10,120 bases of DNA from JBHHYN01 sp046757565 (GTDB lineage Bacteria; Pseudomonadota; Gammaproteobacteria; Eutrophobiales; Eutrophobiaceae), in NCBI GenBank assembly GCA_046757565.1, contig JBHHYN010000108.1, forward strand, positions 1 to 10,120. The letters are read 5' to 3'. The position numbers and the translations under genes were made by a program. Positions 1-6,191 of this stretch are shown here, piece by piece; positions within the stretch are counted from its first letter, which is position 1, and every line of letters starts with the position of its first letter. The notes under the pieces were generated by a model. It saw only the letters and a program-made list of their open reading frames with translations, made no database searches and was not told the origin of the DNA.

Positions 1-1059
1 CCCTTCATCCCCGTCGGCTCATTCGACTTTCTGAGTGACCAGACCGTCGATGCCACGAGTATCGCTGGGTTCGGGCACGTTGTCTGGCACGTCAACGACC
101 GGCTCAACCTGACAGGTGGTATTCGCTATACGCATGAGGAGAAGATCCAGACTGAGTCCCGCTTGGATTCTGATACCCTGCAGCCGAGCGCCAACCCGGC
201 ATTTGCTGATTTTGCTGCCCAAGGCGGTTCGCTGACCAGCACCTTCACCGGCAGCCGTCTGGATTACCGCTTCAGCGCCGACTATCGCTGGGCCGATCAG
301 CTCATGACCTATTTTACCTTCTCTACGGGTTTCAAGAGTGGCGGCTCCAACCCGCGTCCGTTCTTTGGCTCCCAGTTCCTGCCCTTCGACGAAGAGACGG
401 TGAAGTCGTTTGAAGCCGGCTTCAAGTCCGATCTGTTCGACCAGCGCCTGCGTCTGAACGCTGACTATTTTTTCGCATTGTACAGTGATATTCAGCTGGT
501 GCCGCTCACTTGCGACGATATCTCCCCGTTTCCGAGCGCGCCCTGCGCCGCGCCGCGCAACCTGGCCGACGGGCAGATCTCGGGTGTCGAGTTGGAAGCA
601 ACCTTCCTTCCCACCGACCATCTATCTATCGATACCTCGATGAGCTATATCAAACTGAATTTCACGAAAGTCGATCCGGCCGCTGTCGGCCCCGTCGACC
701 CCACCCTGGATAGGCCTGAAAACACCCCAACGTGGAAAGCCAGCGCCGGAGCGCAGTATGAGATCCCGATGGGTGACTGGGGCACGCTTACTCCGCGGGT
801 TGATGTGGCCTATGAGGGCGAAAAATCGGGGCTTGCGGGTACCGCGGGTTTGGTCATCGACTCCTATACGCTGATCAATGCCCGGCTCACCTGGCGCTCG
901 GCGGATGACACCTGGGAAGCGGCGTTCTCGGCGACCAACATCGGTGATACGGAATATTTGTATAACACATTTGACTTAACTGGTGCGGGGGCCGCCTGGC
1001 AGTCAACGCACCCGGCCAAGCCGCGCGAATGGAACTTCACTGTCAGGCATAGTTTTTAA
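1..1059 (+). CDS. TonB-dependent receptor, C-terminal barrel (5' partial)
   Basis: The reading frame is open from the first base of the window, giving 352 residues of the end of an outer-membrane TonB-dependent receptor; signal peptide, TonB box and plug lie upstream, outside the window. Visible barrel hallmarks are GGIRYTHEEK near residue 40, TYFTFSTGFKSGG near 103, the VKSFEAGFKSDLFDQRLRLN strand pair near 135, and the closing TNIGDTEYLYNTFD and EWNFTVRHSF. The terminal phenylalanine is the usual Bam-recognition end of such barrels. These strands closely resemble those of the second receptor at 2827-5388, so the two are paralogues of the same broad class (EEIIVTAQKR-type receptors). Such receptors import siderophores, vitamins, sugars or hydrophobic organics; ligand cannot be inferred. 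An internal TTG at 163 is not the start, because receptor sequence continues upstream. A strong hairpin terminator follows 26 bp after the stop. Confidence 0.93.
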   Translation, partial: PFIPVGSFDFLSDQTVDATSIAGFGHVVWHVNDRLNLTGGIRYTHEEKIQTESRLDSDTLQPSANPAFADFAAQGGSLTSTFTGSRLDYRFSADYRWADQLMTYFTFSTGFKSGGSNPRPFFGSQFLPFDEETVKSFEAGFKSDLFDQRLRLNADYFFALYSDIQLVPLTCDDISPFPSAPCAAPRNLADGQISGVELEATFLPTDHLSIDTSMSYIKLNFTKVDPAAVGPVDPTLDRPENTPTWKASAGAQYEIPMGDWGTLTPRVDVAYEGEKSGLAGTAGLVIDSYTLINARLTWRSADDTWEAAFSATNIGDTEYLYNTFDLTGAGAAWQSTHPAKPREWNFTVRHSF

Positions 1060-1084
1060 TTCACTCTTAACGAGATGGGGCGGA

Positions 1085-1112
1085 AACGCGCGCTCATTAC
1101 TGAGCGCGCGTT
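1085..1112 (+). terminator. Hairpin terminator of the first TonB receptor gene
   Basis: A perfect 12-bp stem (AACGCGCGCTCA with TGAGCGCGCGTT) closes a four-base TTAC loop and is followed by the T-rich tail TTATTATTCGTCT. It starts 26 bp after the receptor stop codon. The tail is interrupted by A, so termination may be less sharp than with an uninterrupted U-tract. Confidence 0.8.
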
Positions 1113-1123
1113 ATTATTCGTCT

Positions 1124-1144
1124 AAAAGGGAACGCTTTCCTTTT
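1124..1144. terminator. A/T-flanked hairpin, likely terminator for the convergent - strand gene
   Basis: AAAAGGGAA pairs with TTTCCTTTT around a CGC loop (nine pairs, one G-T wobble). Read on the - strand it is AAAAGGAAAGCGTTCCCTTTT, a hairpin whose 3' arm ends in a T-run, lying 37 bp past the stop of the SnoaL-like gene. Because both arms end in A/T runs it could act in both directions and, with the preceding hairpin, insulates the two convergent genes. Confidence 0.6.
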
Positions 1145-1180
1145 AAAATCCCTTGAGCGTCGATACTCTCCTTGGCAGTC

Positions 1181-1633
1181 CTAGAACATCCCGTTCGAAT
1201 TATTTGCCTTTTCAGGGATCGGCTGCACGACGTCCCAATGTTCAACAACCTTGCCATTCTCGAGTCTGAAGATATCGATCACCGCTGAGCCGCGATCTTG
1301 CGCATTCCTTTTTGCGAGGGCATGGACAATCACATAATCGCCATCGGCGAAAACCCGTTTGAATTCGGTATGATAATCGGGAAGGTTTGTCCTGGCGAAT
1401 TCAAGAAAACTCTTTAACCCTTCAGGGCCGTCGGCCGCCATGGGATTATGCTGGATATATTTGGGGCCGAGGTATTTTGAGGCCGCCTCAAAATCCTTCT
1501 GGTTGATGGCCTTATCGTAGAACTCAATCACGTTTTTTTTATTGATCTCTTCTTGCCGGCTGTCTGCAGCACAGGCTGTTGGCCCAGTGAGGATAAGCAC
1601 TGCCATGGCCAGAAGCGGTGTTATCTTTTTCAT
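1181..1633 (-). CDS. Exported SnoaL-like (NTF2-fold) protein
   Basis: A 150-residue protein of the nuclear-transport-factor-2/SnoaL-like superfamily, closest by eye to the group annotated as predicted SnoaL-like aldol-condensation enzymes (COG4922). Seen: a basic-hydrophobic signal peptide (MKKITPLLAMAVLILTG), probably cut near ACA/AD around residue 22; YIQHNP at 59-64; a conserved aspartate-glycine (68-69); AVIDIFRLENGKVVEHWDVV around 117-136; and the family-typical NGMF C-terminus. In this fold the conserved His/Asp line a small cavity; the reaction is not established for this group. Start choice: an ATG at 1675 is in frame, but AAGGAG sits 5-6 nt before the ATG at 1633, where the signal peptide begins, so 1633 is preferred. 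The gene converges on the first receptor and diverges from the AhpD-like gene. It may be periplasmic. The cysteine at 21 follows PTA, a poor lipobox, so lipidation is unlikely. Confidence 0.85.
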   Translation of the reverse strand: MKKITPLLAMAVLILTGPTACAADSRQEEINKKNVIEFYDKAINQKDFEAASKYLGPKYIQHNPMAADGPEGLKSFLEFARTNLPDYHTEFKRVFADGDYVIVHALAKRNAQDRGSAVIDIFRLENGKVVEHWDVVQPIPEKANNSNGMF

Positions 1634-1683
1634 AACATTCTCCTTCGATAAGGTGTTTGAGTGTGCCTCGCTCATGGTTGGTT

Positions 1684-1699
1684 ATTGTCCGCGTACAAT
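1684..1699. promoter_or_regulatory. Operator-like near-palindrome upstream of the SnoaL-like gene
   Basis: ATTGTCCGCGTACAAT matches its own reverse complement at 14 of 16 positions, with perfect ATTGT/ACAAT ends. It lies about 50 bp upstream of the SnoaL-like start codon, in the divergent intergenic region. A dimeric repressor site is the natural reading, but no regulator gene is in the window and no family can be assigned. Confidence 0.35.
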
Positions 1700-1811
1700 G
1701 CTAGCGGAGTGTGTCAGGAGAGGCAATGGCGATCCGGGCGCCAGGATTCAGGAGAGAAAAAAGAATGGATTCAAGGAGAAGAATCTGTGCGATCAGGACC
1801 CGTTGTATAGA

Positions 1812-1841
1812 TTGAAACGTGCTCGGAGCACGTGCTATTGT
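1812..1841 (+). promoter_or_regulatory. Candidate sigma70 promoter with palindrome in the spacer
   Basis: TTGAAA (1812-1817) and TATTGT (1836-1841) are separated by 18 bp and form a plausible -35/-10 pair pointing toward the AhpD-like gene at 1900. The spacer carries ACGTGCT-CGG-AGCACGT (1817-1833), perfect 7-bp arms around three bases. A palindrome wholly between -35 and -10 suits a repressor that blocks polymerase, or a MerR-like activator, although MerR promoters usually have 19-20 bp spacers. No experiment or homologous site is available here. Confidence 0.4.
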
Positions 1842-1899
1842 CACCACATACTCTGCCTTTACTTGCCAGGTGAACACAATCAATTGGAAAAATAGTCCT

Positions 1900-2517
1900 A
1901 TGACACAGTGCTACGAGTTGCCACGTTTCAGTAGTTTCATCGACTTTTTTGCCAACAGCCGCACGCTCTACTGGTTGACCACCCTGCTTTCGCGCCGGGC
2001 CATTGACCACGCCATCGACGATCCGCTTACTCCGCTGCTGAAGGAGCAAATTGCGGCCTATATCTCACGCCTGAACCATTGCAGTTACTGTTCGCTCTCC
2101 CACGGCTGCGATGTCAAGGTCCTGGGCGCGGAGGTGGGCCCCATCGATGAGGCCGTTGCCGACCTGGAGCAGGCGCCTCTGGACGACAAGCTGCGCGAAT
2201 TGTTCCGTTTTCTGCGCACACTGGTGCGGCATCCCGATGAGTTTGCCGAAACCGATTGGCGCAGGGCCCTGGACAGCGGCTGGCAGCGTAGTGAGCTGGA
2301 GTCGGCCATCTATGTGGCGGGCTGGTTTCAGTACATGAATACCCTCGTGACCGGCAATTTGATCCCGGCGACCTCCATGGAGACGGCGATGGACCTGGCG
2401 CGGCAACGCCAGGGACCCGGGGGTTACAGTGATACCATTCAATTCCTGCAACAGCAGATTGGCAAACAGGTCTCGGTTTCCGTCGAGATCAGCGACCGCG
2501 AGACAAGCGGCGACTAA
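1900..2517 (+). CDS. AhpD/carboxymuconolactone-decarboxylase-like protein
   Basis: A 205-residue all-helical protein of the AhpD-like/carboxymuconolactone decarboxylase superfamily. The diagnostic stretch is E49...C61-S-Y-C64...H68, spaced E-x11-C-x2-C-x3-H exactly as the catalytic network of the alkylhydroperoxidase AhpD; the His that lies between the two Cys in mycobacterial AhpD is Tyr here, as in many peroxidase-related members. This favours a thiol-dependent peroxidase/disulfide activity over a lactone decarboxylase, but substrate is unknown. There is no signal peptide, so it is probably cytoplasmic. Start choice: a GTG at 1819 is in frame but would encode 27 residues overlapping the palindromic promoter; the ATG at 1900 is preferred although its Shine-Dalgarno (GGAA about 11 nt upstream) is weak. 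The gene stands alone between its own promoter-like region and a hairpin at 2547. The C-terminal third (after about residue 165) is not recognised. Confidence 0.82.
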   Translation: MTQCYELPRFSSFIDFFANSRTLYWLTTLLSRRAIDHAIDDPLTPLLKEQIAAYISRLNHCSYCSLSHGCDVKVLGAEVGPIDEAVADLEQAPLDDKLRELFRFLRTLVRHPDEFAETDWRRALDSGWQRSELESAIYVAGWFQYMNTLVTGNLIPATSMETAMDLARQRQGPGGYSDTIQFLQQQIGKQVSVSVEISDRETSGD

Positions 2518-2546
2518 ACGATCACGTTGCTCCCTGCCAGCCGGAA

Positions 2547-2564
2547 CGTTGCGTTTTCGCAACG
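2547..2564 (+). terminator. Stem-loop after the AhpD-like gene, without a T-tract
   Basis: CGTTGCG pairs perfectly with CGCAACG across a TTTT loop, 30 bp after the stop codon. What follows is GGAGGCCTTG rather than a T-run, so it would be a poor intrinsic terminator and may instead be a 3'-end processing or protective hairpin. Confidence 0.4.
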
Positions 2565-2639
2565 GGAGGCCTTGTAGGCGGGCAGTGCCATTCATAGTTG
2601 TTTTCTCTTTATGCATTTCTCCTACTCGGCAGTCAAGTA

Positions 2640-2686
2640 TTGATTTAATCGATTAATATATCCGTATAACGAACCGAACGGTTCGG
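2640..2686 (+). promoter_or_regulatory. Promoter region with overlapping TetR-type palindromes
   Basis: This is the main content of the 309-bp gap 2518-2826, which has no credible gene. At 2670-2685 a palindrome has 7-bp arms (CGAACCG/CGGTTCG) around AA; overlapping it at 2674-2686 is a second one, CCGAAC-G-GTTCGG. Two overlapping frames of dyad symmetry are common in TetR-family operators, which can bind two dimers. TATAAC (2665-2670) abuts the operator and looks like a -10; the only TTGA-like -35 (TTGATT, 2640-2645) is 19 bp away, so the promoter itself is less certain. A separate perfect 12-bp palindrome, TTAATCGATTAA, lies at 2645-2656. Position, 141 bp before the receptor start, suggests control of the receptor at 2827. 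Confidence 0.5.
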
Positions 2687-2709
2687 ATTCTATATGAACA
2701 TTAGGGAAT

Positions 2710-2735
2710 TGCAGCGTGCAGCCAATATCGCTGCA
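2710..2735 (+). other. Leader stem-loop upstream of the second TonB receptor
   Basis: TGCAGCG (2710-2716) pairs perfectly with CGCTGCA (2729-2735) across a 12-base loop that itself repeats TGCAGC. It falls inside the probable 5' untranslated region of the receptor gene. No terminator-like T-run follows, and no known riboswitch is recognised. Confidence 0.3.
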
Positions 2736-2826
2736 TCTGCCTTGAATCACCAAACAGACATGATGTCGCAGAGACGTAACGGGGTGTGTACCGGGTTGTA
2801 ACAACTTGTTTTAAGGGGAGGGTTTT

Positions 2827-5388
2827 ATGAAATATCCAGCCATCTGTAATAAGGGTGCGATAAACATCGTAGTTTCCGTTATTCTGTTTTTTGGGCCGAT
2901 CCTGGCCGTGAAGGCCGCTGAACTCGAAGAGATCATCGTCACCGCGCAGAAACGTTCGCAAAACATTCAGGATGTACCGATCGCCATTACCGCCTTTACC
3001 AGTGATTTCCTGAAACAGAAGGGGCTGAATAACAACATCGCGCAGATCGCCGCTTTCACTCCGAATGTGGTCATGGATCCCACCTCTCCGTTTGCCGGCT
3101 CCAGCTCCGTGCTCAGCCCCTACATCCGCGGTGTCGGCCAGAACGATTTTGCCTTCAATAAAGATCCGGGCGTCGGCATCTATGTGGACGGCGTCTACTA
3201 TGCTCGCACCATCGGGGCGAACGTGGACCTGCTGGACGTGGACCATATCGAGGTGCTGAAAGGGCCCCAGGGCACCCTGTTCGGACGCAACAACCTGGGT
3301 GGCGCCGTGAGCATTGTCACCCGGCGGCCCGTGGATGAATTTACCTTCAAGGGGGAAGTGACTACAGGCCGGTTTCAGCGGGTGGATGTGCGCGGCTCGG
3401 TGGACATGCCCATCATTAAAGATAAGTTGTTGTCATCTGTGGCGTTCTCGACCAAGAACCGGGACGGCTACCAGCACCGTATCCCCTTCAACTCACCCAC
3501 TCCTTTTGTGACTGACAGCAATTTTCTGCTGCCGAATCAAATCAGTCATGACACGGCCGGGGGGCAGAATGAGAAAGATATCCGCGGCAAGCTGCTGTGG
3601 ATTGTCAACGAAAACCTCGAGGTGACGCTGACAGCCGATTATACCACGGTGGACGAACAGGCAACCCCGAATACGACCCTGGCCATCGATCTCGGTCAGG
3701 GACCGGGTTCTATCGGCGGCACCCTGGCCGAACTCTATAACACCTGCATCGGCCTACCCATCAACCCGACCGGACCCGTCCCGGTGGGTCTGGCGACCTT
3801 TGGCCTGGTGCCGATTTGCACGACGCCGCGCGCCGTCGTCGGCACCTCTCTGGCGGACCCGGTCACCGGCGGCGTGAACAGCATCACGGATACGACCAAC
3901 ACCAACGACCGCTTGTTTTACGGGCCCCAGTTTATTACCGGCACCTTCACCACCTCCACCAGTCCCAGTCTTGCCGGCGGGCAGCTCTTTACGGCCGCTA
4001 AAATCGATCCCGATGTCAGCTTCGCCACCGGCCCCGATCCGTCGCTGCTGGATAACTTTGGCGCCTCCTGGACCATCGATTGGGACTACTCCGATTACCT
4101 CAAGGTAAAGTACATCGGCGCCTGGCGCAAGGTGTTCGAGCAGGGAGGCCTGGATTTCGACGGTTCTCCCATCACCATCCTGGAGGTTGTAACGGATACC
4201 AAGCAGCAGCAGTTTACCCACGAGTTGCAATTGAGTGGGAGCGTCTTCGATGGCAGTGTAAAATGGTTGCTGGGTGGCTTCTATTTTACCGAGCATGGGG
4301 ACCTGACCGATTTTGTGCCGTTCCCGGGCGGCCTGTTGCAGATCTTTGGCCAGAACTTCTTCGATACCGAGTCCGAGGCGCTGTTCACCCATGTCAATTA
4401 CAGCTTCAACGATCGCCTGAGTTTCACTGCCGGCTTTCGCTTCACCAACGAGCATAAGGAGTTTGAAGGCAAGCAGAAGGACCTGAACCGGCTGCTTATT
4501 CTGGGCGGTCTCGGCGGCGCCGCGCCTCCTGACGGCGCAACGGCTGCCGATTTCCCCGATCCGACCGATACCACCCTGTTTTTCCCACCGGGCGTTAACA
4601 ATAAGGATTTTATTGACATCTCCAAACGCTTCGGTCTGGAGTACCGTTTTACGGACGAAATCCTGTTTTATTTCTCCTTTTCCGAGGGGTTTAAATCAGG
4701 TGGCTGGACCACCCGCCTCTCCTTTCCGCTGAAGACCGCGCCAAGTTTCGATGAAGAGACCGCCACCACCTACGAGGTGGGCATCAAGTCGGAGTTGTTC
4801 GATCGGCGTTTGAAAGTGAACATGGCCGGTTTCTTTAATTTCTATGATGGCGTGCAACTCGAGATCCAGCGTGGTATTTCGCCCACCTTCGAGAATGGTG
4901 GCGATGCCGAGATCCCCGGTTTTGAGTTGGAGTTTACCGGTCTGGTCATGGATGACTTCGTGATCGATGGTAGTGTCGGTTATCTGGATGCCCATTACAC
5001 CAGGATCGATCCAAAGGCGCCGGCTGCACTGACCATTAATAACAGGTTGCCGAATGCGCCGGATTGGTCGGTCCATGGCGGCGGGCAGTATACCCTGCGT
5101 CTGACCAACGGCGCGTCTATCCGTATGCGTACCGACTACTCCTGGACCTCTACAATCGCCAATGATACGGAGAACACGCCAATACTGATTCAGGACGATG
5201 TCGGGCTGCTGAGCGCATCCGTGACCTACACCATGCCCGATGAACACTGGTCGTTAACCGCGGGCGGCACCAATATCACCGATGAACGCTACATCTTTAC
5301 CGGCCAAAACAACACGGGTGCGGGCATCACCAATGGGACCTTTAACCGGCCCGCGGAGTGGTACTTGACCTTGAGCTATAATAATTGA
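2827..5388 (+). CDS. TonB-dependent outer-membrane receptor
   Basis: A complete 853-residue TonB-dependent receptor. In order: a signal peptide with a hydrophobic core at about 11-28 and likely cleavage after VKA (residue 30); the mature N-terminus with EEIIVTAQKR (34-43) as TonB-box region; a plug domain (about 50-165) with VPIAITAF, IRGVGQNDF, GIYVDGVYYAR and the signature GPQGTLFGRNNLGGAVSIV at 146-164; then the 22-strand-type barrel, including FYFSFSEGFKSGGW, TYEVGIKSELFDRRLKVN and GGTNITDERY. A long extracellular insertion (about residues 300-400) is rich in G/T/P and has two cysteines that could form a loop disulfide. Start is set by AGGGGAGGG 6 nt before the ATG. It imports an unknown ligand by the TonB-ExbBD system, whose genes are not here. 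Odd: the protein ends YNN rather than the usual terminal aromatic residue. Operator palindromes lie upstream at 2670-2686. Confidence 0.95.
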   Translation: MKYPAICNKGAINIVVSVILFFGPILAVKAAELEEIIVTAQKRSQNIQDVPIAITAFTSDFLKQKGLNNNIAQIAAFTPNVVMDPTSPFAGSSSVLSPYIRGVGQNDFAFNKDPGVGIYVDGVYYARTIGANVDLLDVDHIEVLKGPQGTLFGRNNLGGAVSIVTRRPVDEFTFKGEVTTGRFQRVDVRGSVDMPIIKDKLLSSVAFSTKNRDGYQHRIPFNSPTPFVTDSNFLLPNQISHDTAGGQNEKDIRGKLLWIVNENLEVTLTADYTTVDEQATPNTTLAIDLGQGPGSIGGTLAELYNTCIGLPINPTGPVPVGLATFGLVPICTTPRAVVGTSLADPVTGGVNSITDTTNTNDRLFYGPQFITGTFTTSTSPSLAGGQLFTAAKIDPDVSFATGPDPSLLDNFGASWTIDWDYSDYLKVKYIGAWRKVFEQGGLDFDGSPITILEVVTDTKQQQFTHELQLSGSVFDGSVKWLLGGFYFTEHGDLTDFVPFPGGLLQIFGQNFFDTESEALFTHVNYSFNDRLSFTAGFRFTNEHKEFEGKQKDLNRLLILGGLGGAAPPDGATAADFPDPTDTTLFFPPGVNNKDFIDISKRFGLEYRFTDEILFYFSFSEGFKSGGWTTRLSFPLKTAPSFDEETATTYEVGIKSELFDRRLKVNMAGFFNFYDGVQLEIQRGISPTFENGGDAEIPGFELEFTGLVMDDFVIDGSVGYLDAHYTRIDPKAPAALTINNRLPNAPDWSVHGGGQYTLRLTNGASIRMRTDYSWTSTIANDTENTPILIQDDVGLLSASVTYTMPDEHWSLTAGGTNITDERYIFTGQNNTGAGITNGTFNRPAEWYLTLSYNN

Positions 5389-5431
5389 CTCCGGTAGTGA
5401 GGGCGAGAGATAGTTATTAATCATAATTCAC

Positions 5432-5537
5432 CACAGAGGCACAGAGTTCACAGAGGAAAGAACAGTCTTAAGTCGTGAGTCGGATGTCCAGAGTCAGATT
5501 CAATTTGACTCAAGACTTCCGACTTTTAATCTCTGTG
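5432..5537. repeat. Small interspersed palindromic repeat (CACAGAG type)
   Basis: This lies in the 256-bp gap 5389-5644. CACAGAG occurs three times on the left (5432, 5440, 5449) and its complement CTCTGTG once on the right (5531-5537). Inside, AAGTCGTGAGTC (5470-5481) pairs with GACTCAAGACTT (5507-5518) at 11 of 12 positions, and AGTCGGA (5478-5484) has a perfect partner TCCGACT (5518-5524). The nested outer/inner inverted arms and the CCACAGAGGCACAGAG wording are typical of short non-coding repeats scattered between genes in many proteobacteria (known from general experience, not checked here). The right outer arm looks shortened. The rest of the gap shows only a weak hairpin GGCAC-GTCTT-GTGCC at 5559-5573. 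Confidence 0.6.
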
Positions 5538-5644
5538 TCTAATCCTAACCACATAAACGGCACGTCTTGTGCCAATATCTTTGGTGAACAGATAACCCGT
5601 CAGATTGCTGCGAGGATTTTTTTGAGCCGAAACATGAGAGTCAT

Positions 5645-6181
5645 TTGCCTGTGCATCATCTAAGCCTCCCGTCTCTTGCCAGACGCCTGTTTATGGCCCG
5701 TTCTCTGGCGCTGTCCCTCGGCGGTTTCACTGCGTTTTCCCTGTTTCCATACCTCTCTACGGCCGCGGATTCCGAGGAGGTCAGGCAACAAGCGGCGAAG
5801 ACGTTGACTGCACTGGCCTACCGCCTGTTTCCCCATGAATCGCTGCCGCACGCGGTTTATCAGCAGGTAGCCGGGGCCGTGTTACTGGGAATGCAACAAT
5901 CCTCTAGCAGGTATGCACTGGTCACAGGAGGTTTGTCGCGACTGGACGTGCATGCGGAAAATACCACCTGGCTGGCAACAGACAGCCACACGCAAATCGA
6001 CATCCTGCAACAGATGCAGACCACCCCTTTTTTTAAATTTCTGCAAAACACGGCAATTGAAGTGATATACCGTGACCCGAGCGTCTGGCAGCTGCTCGGT
6101 TACGGCGGTTCGGCTATCGAGCAGGGCGGTTATCTGCACCGTGGTTTTGACGATATCGACTGGCTGCCGGAGACGGACTGA
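5645..6181 (+). CDS. Tat-signal small subunit of a GMC dehydrogenase (gluconate 2-dehydrogenase subunit 3 family)
   Basis: A 178-residue protein matching the gluconate 2-dehydrogenase subunit 3/FAD-GDH gamma family. Seen: a twin-arginine signal (ARRLFMA, RR at 13-14, hydrophobic stretch 20-38, likely cut at STA/AD near 40); LFPHESLPHAVY (61-72), the family's PHD/E-LPxxxY signature; TPFFKFLQNTAIEVIYRD; and the C-terminal GYGGSAIEQGGYLHRGFDDI block (152-171) ending in WLP. In this family the subunit carries the folded, signal-less GMC catalytic subunit through the Tat pathway as a hitchhiker and stabilises it. The next gene is exactly such a subunit, 10 nt downstream, so the pair form one unit. 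Start: no ATG precedes the RR motif in frame; TTG at 5645 or GTG at 5651 are possible, the latter better spaced (10 nt) from GAGAG. The -1/+2 Tat positions are Ala/Phe, so the motif is acceptable but not ideal. Confidence 0.83.
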   Translation: MPVHHLSLPSLARRLFMARSLALSLGGFTAFSLFPYLSTAADSEEVRQQAAKTLTALAYRLFPHESLPHAVYQQVAGAVLLGMQQSSSRYALVTGGLSRLDVHAENTTWLATDSHTQIDILQQMQTTPFFKFLQNTAIEVIYRDPSVWQLLGYGGSAIEQGGYLHRGFDDIDWLPETD

Positions 6182-6191
6182 CAGCCCGCCC

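Noticed and set aside
19..621. 200-codon - strand frame opposite the first receptor
   Set aside because: It is a shadow of the receptor's biased codons; the + strand frame has clear receptor motifs throughout.
1571..1582. Lipoprotein signal in the SnoaL-like protein
   Set aside because: The residues before Cys21 are PTA; the -3 proline does not fit a lipobox, and an ordinary signal-peptidase I site lies next to it.
1634..1675. Longer SnoaL-like protein starting at 1675
   Set aside because: It would put 14 extra residues before a good signal peptide that has its own AAGGAG ribosome site.
2671..2684. LexA/SOS box (GAAC...GTTC)
   Set aside because: The spacing is GAAC-N6-GTTC and GAAC-N1-GTTC, not the N4 of Gram-positive boxes, and it does not match CTGT-N8-ACAG; the gene downstream is a receptor.
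5432..5455. CRISPR-like short repeats
   Set aside because: CACAGAG units are only 7 bp with 1-2 bp between them; there are no spacers and no cas genes.
6072..6191. Upstream extension of the GMC protein
   Set aside because: The extension overlaps the small-subunit gene, has no family resemblance, and the FAD-binding fold begins just after the ATG at 6192.
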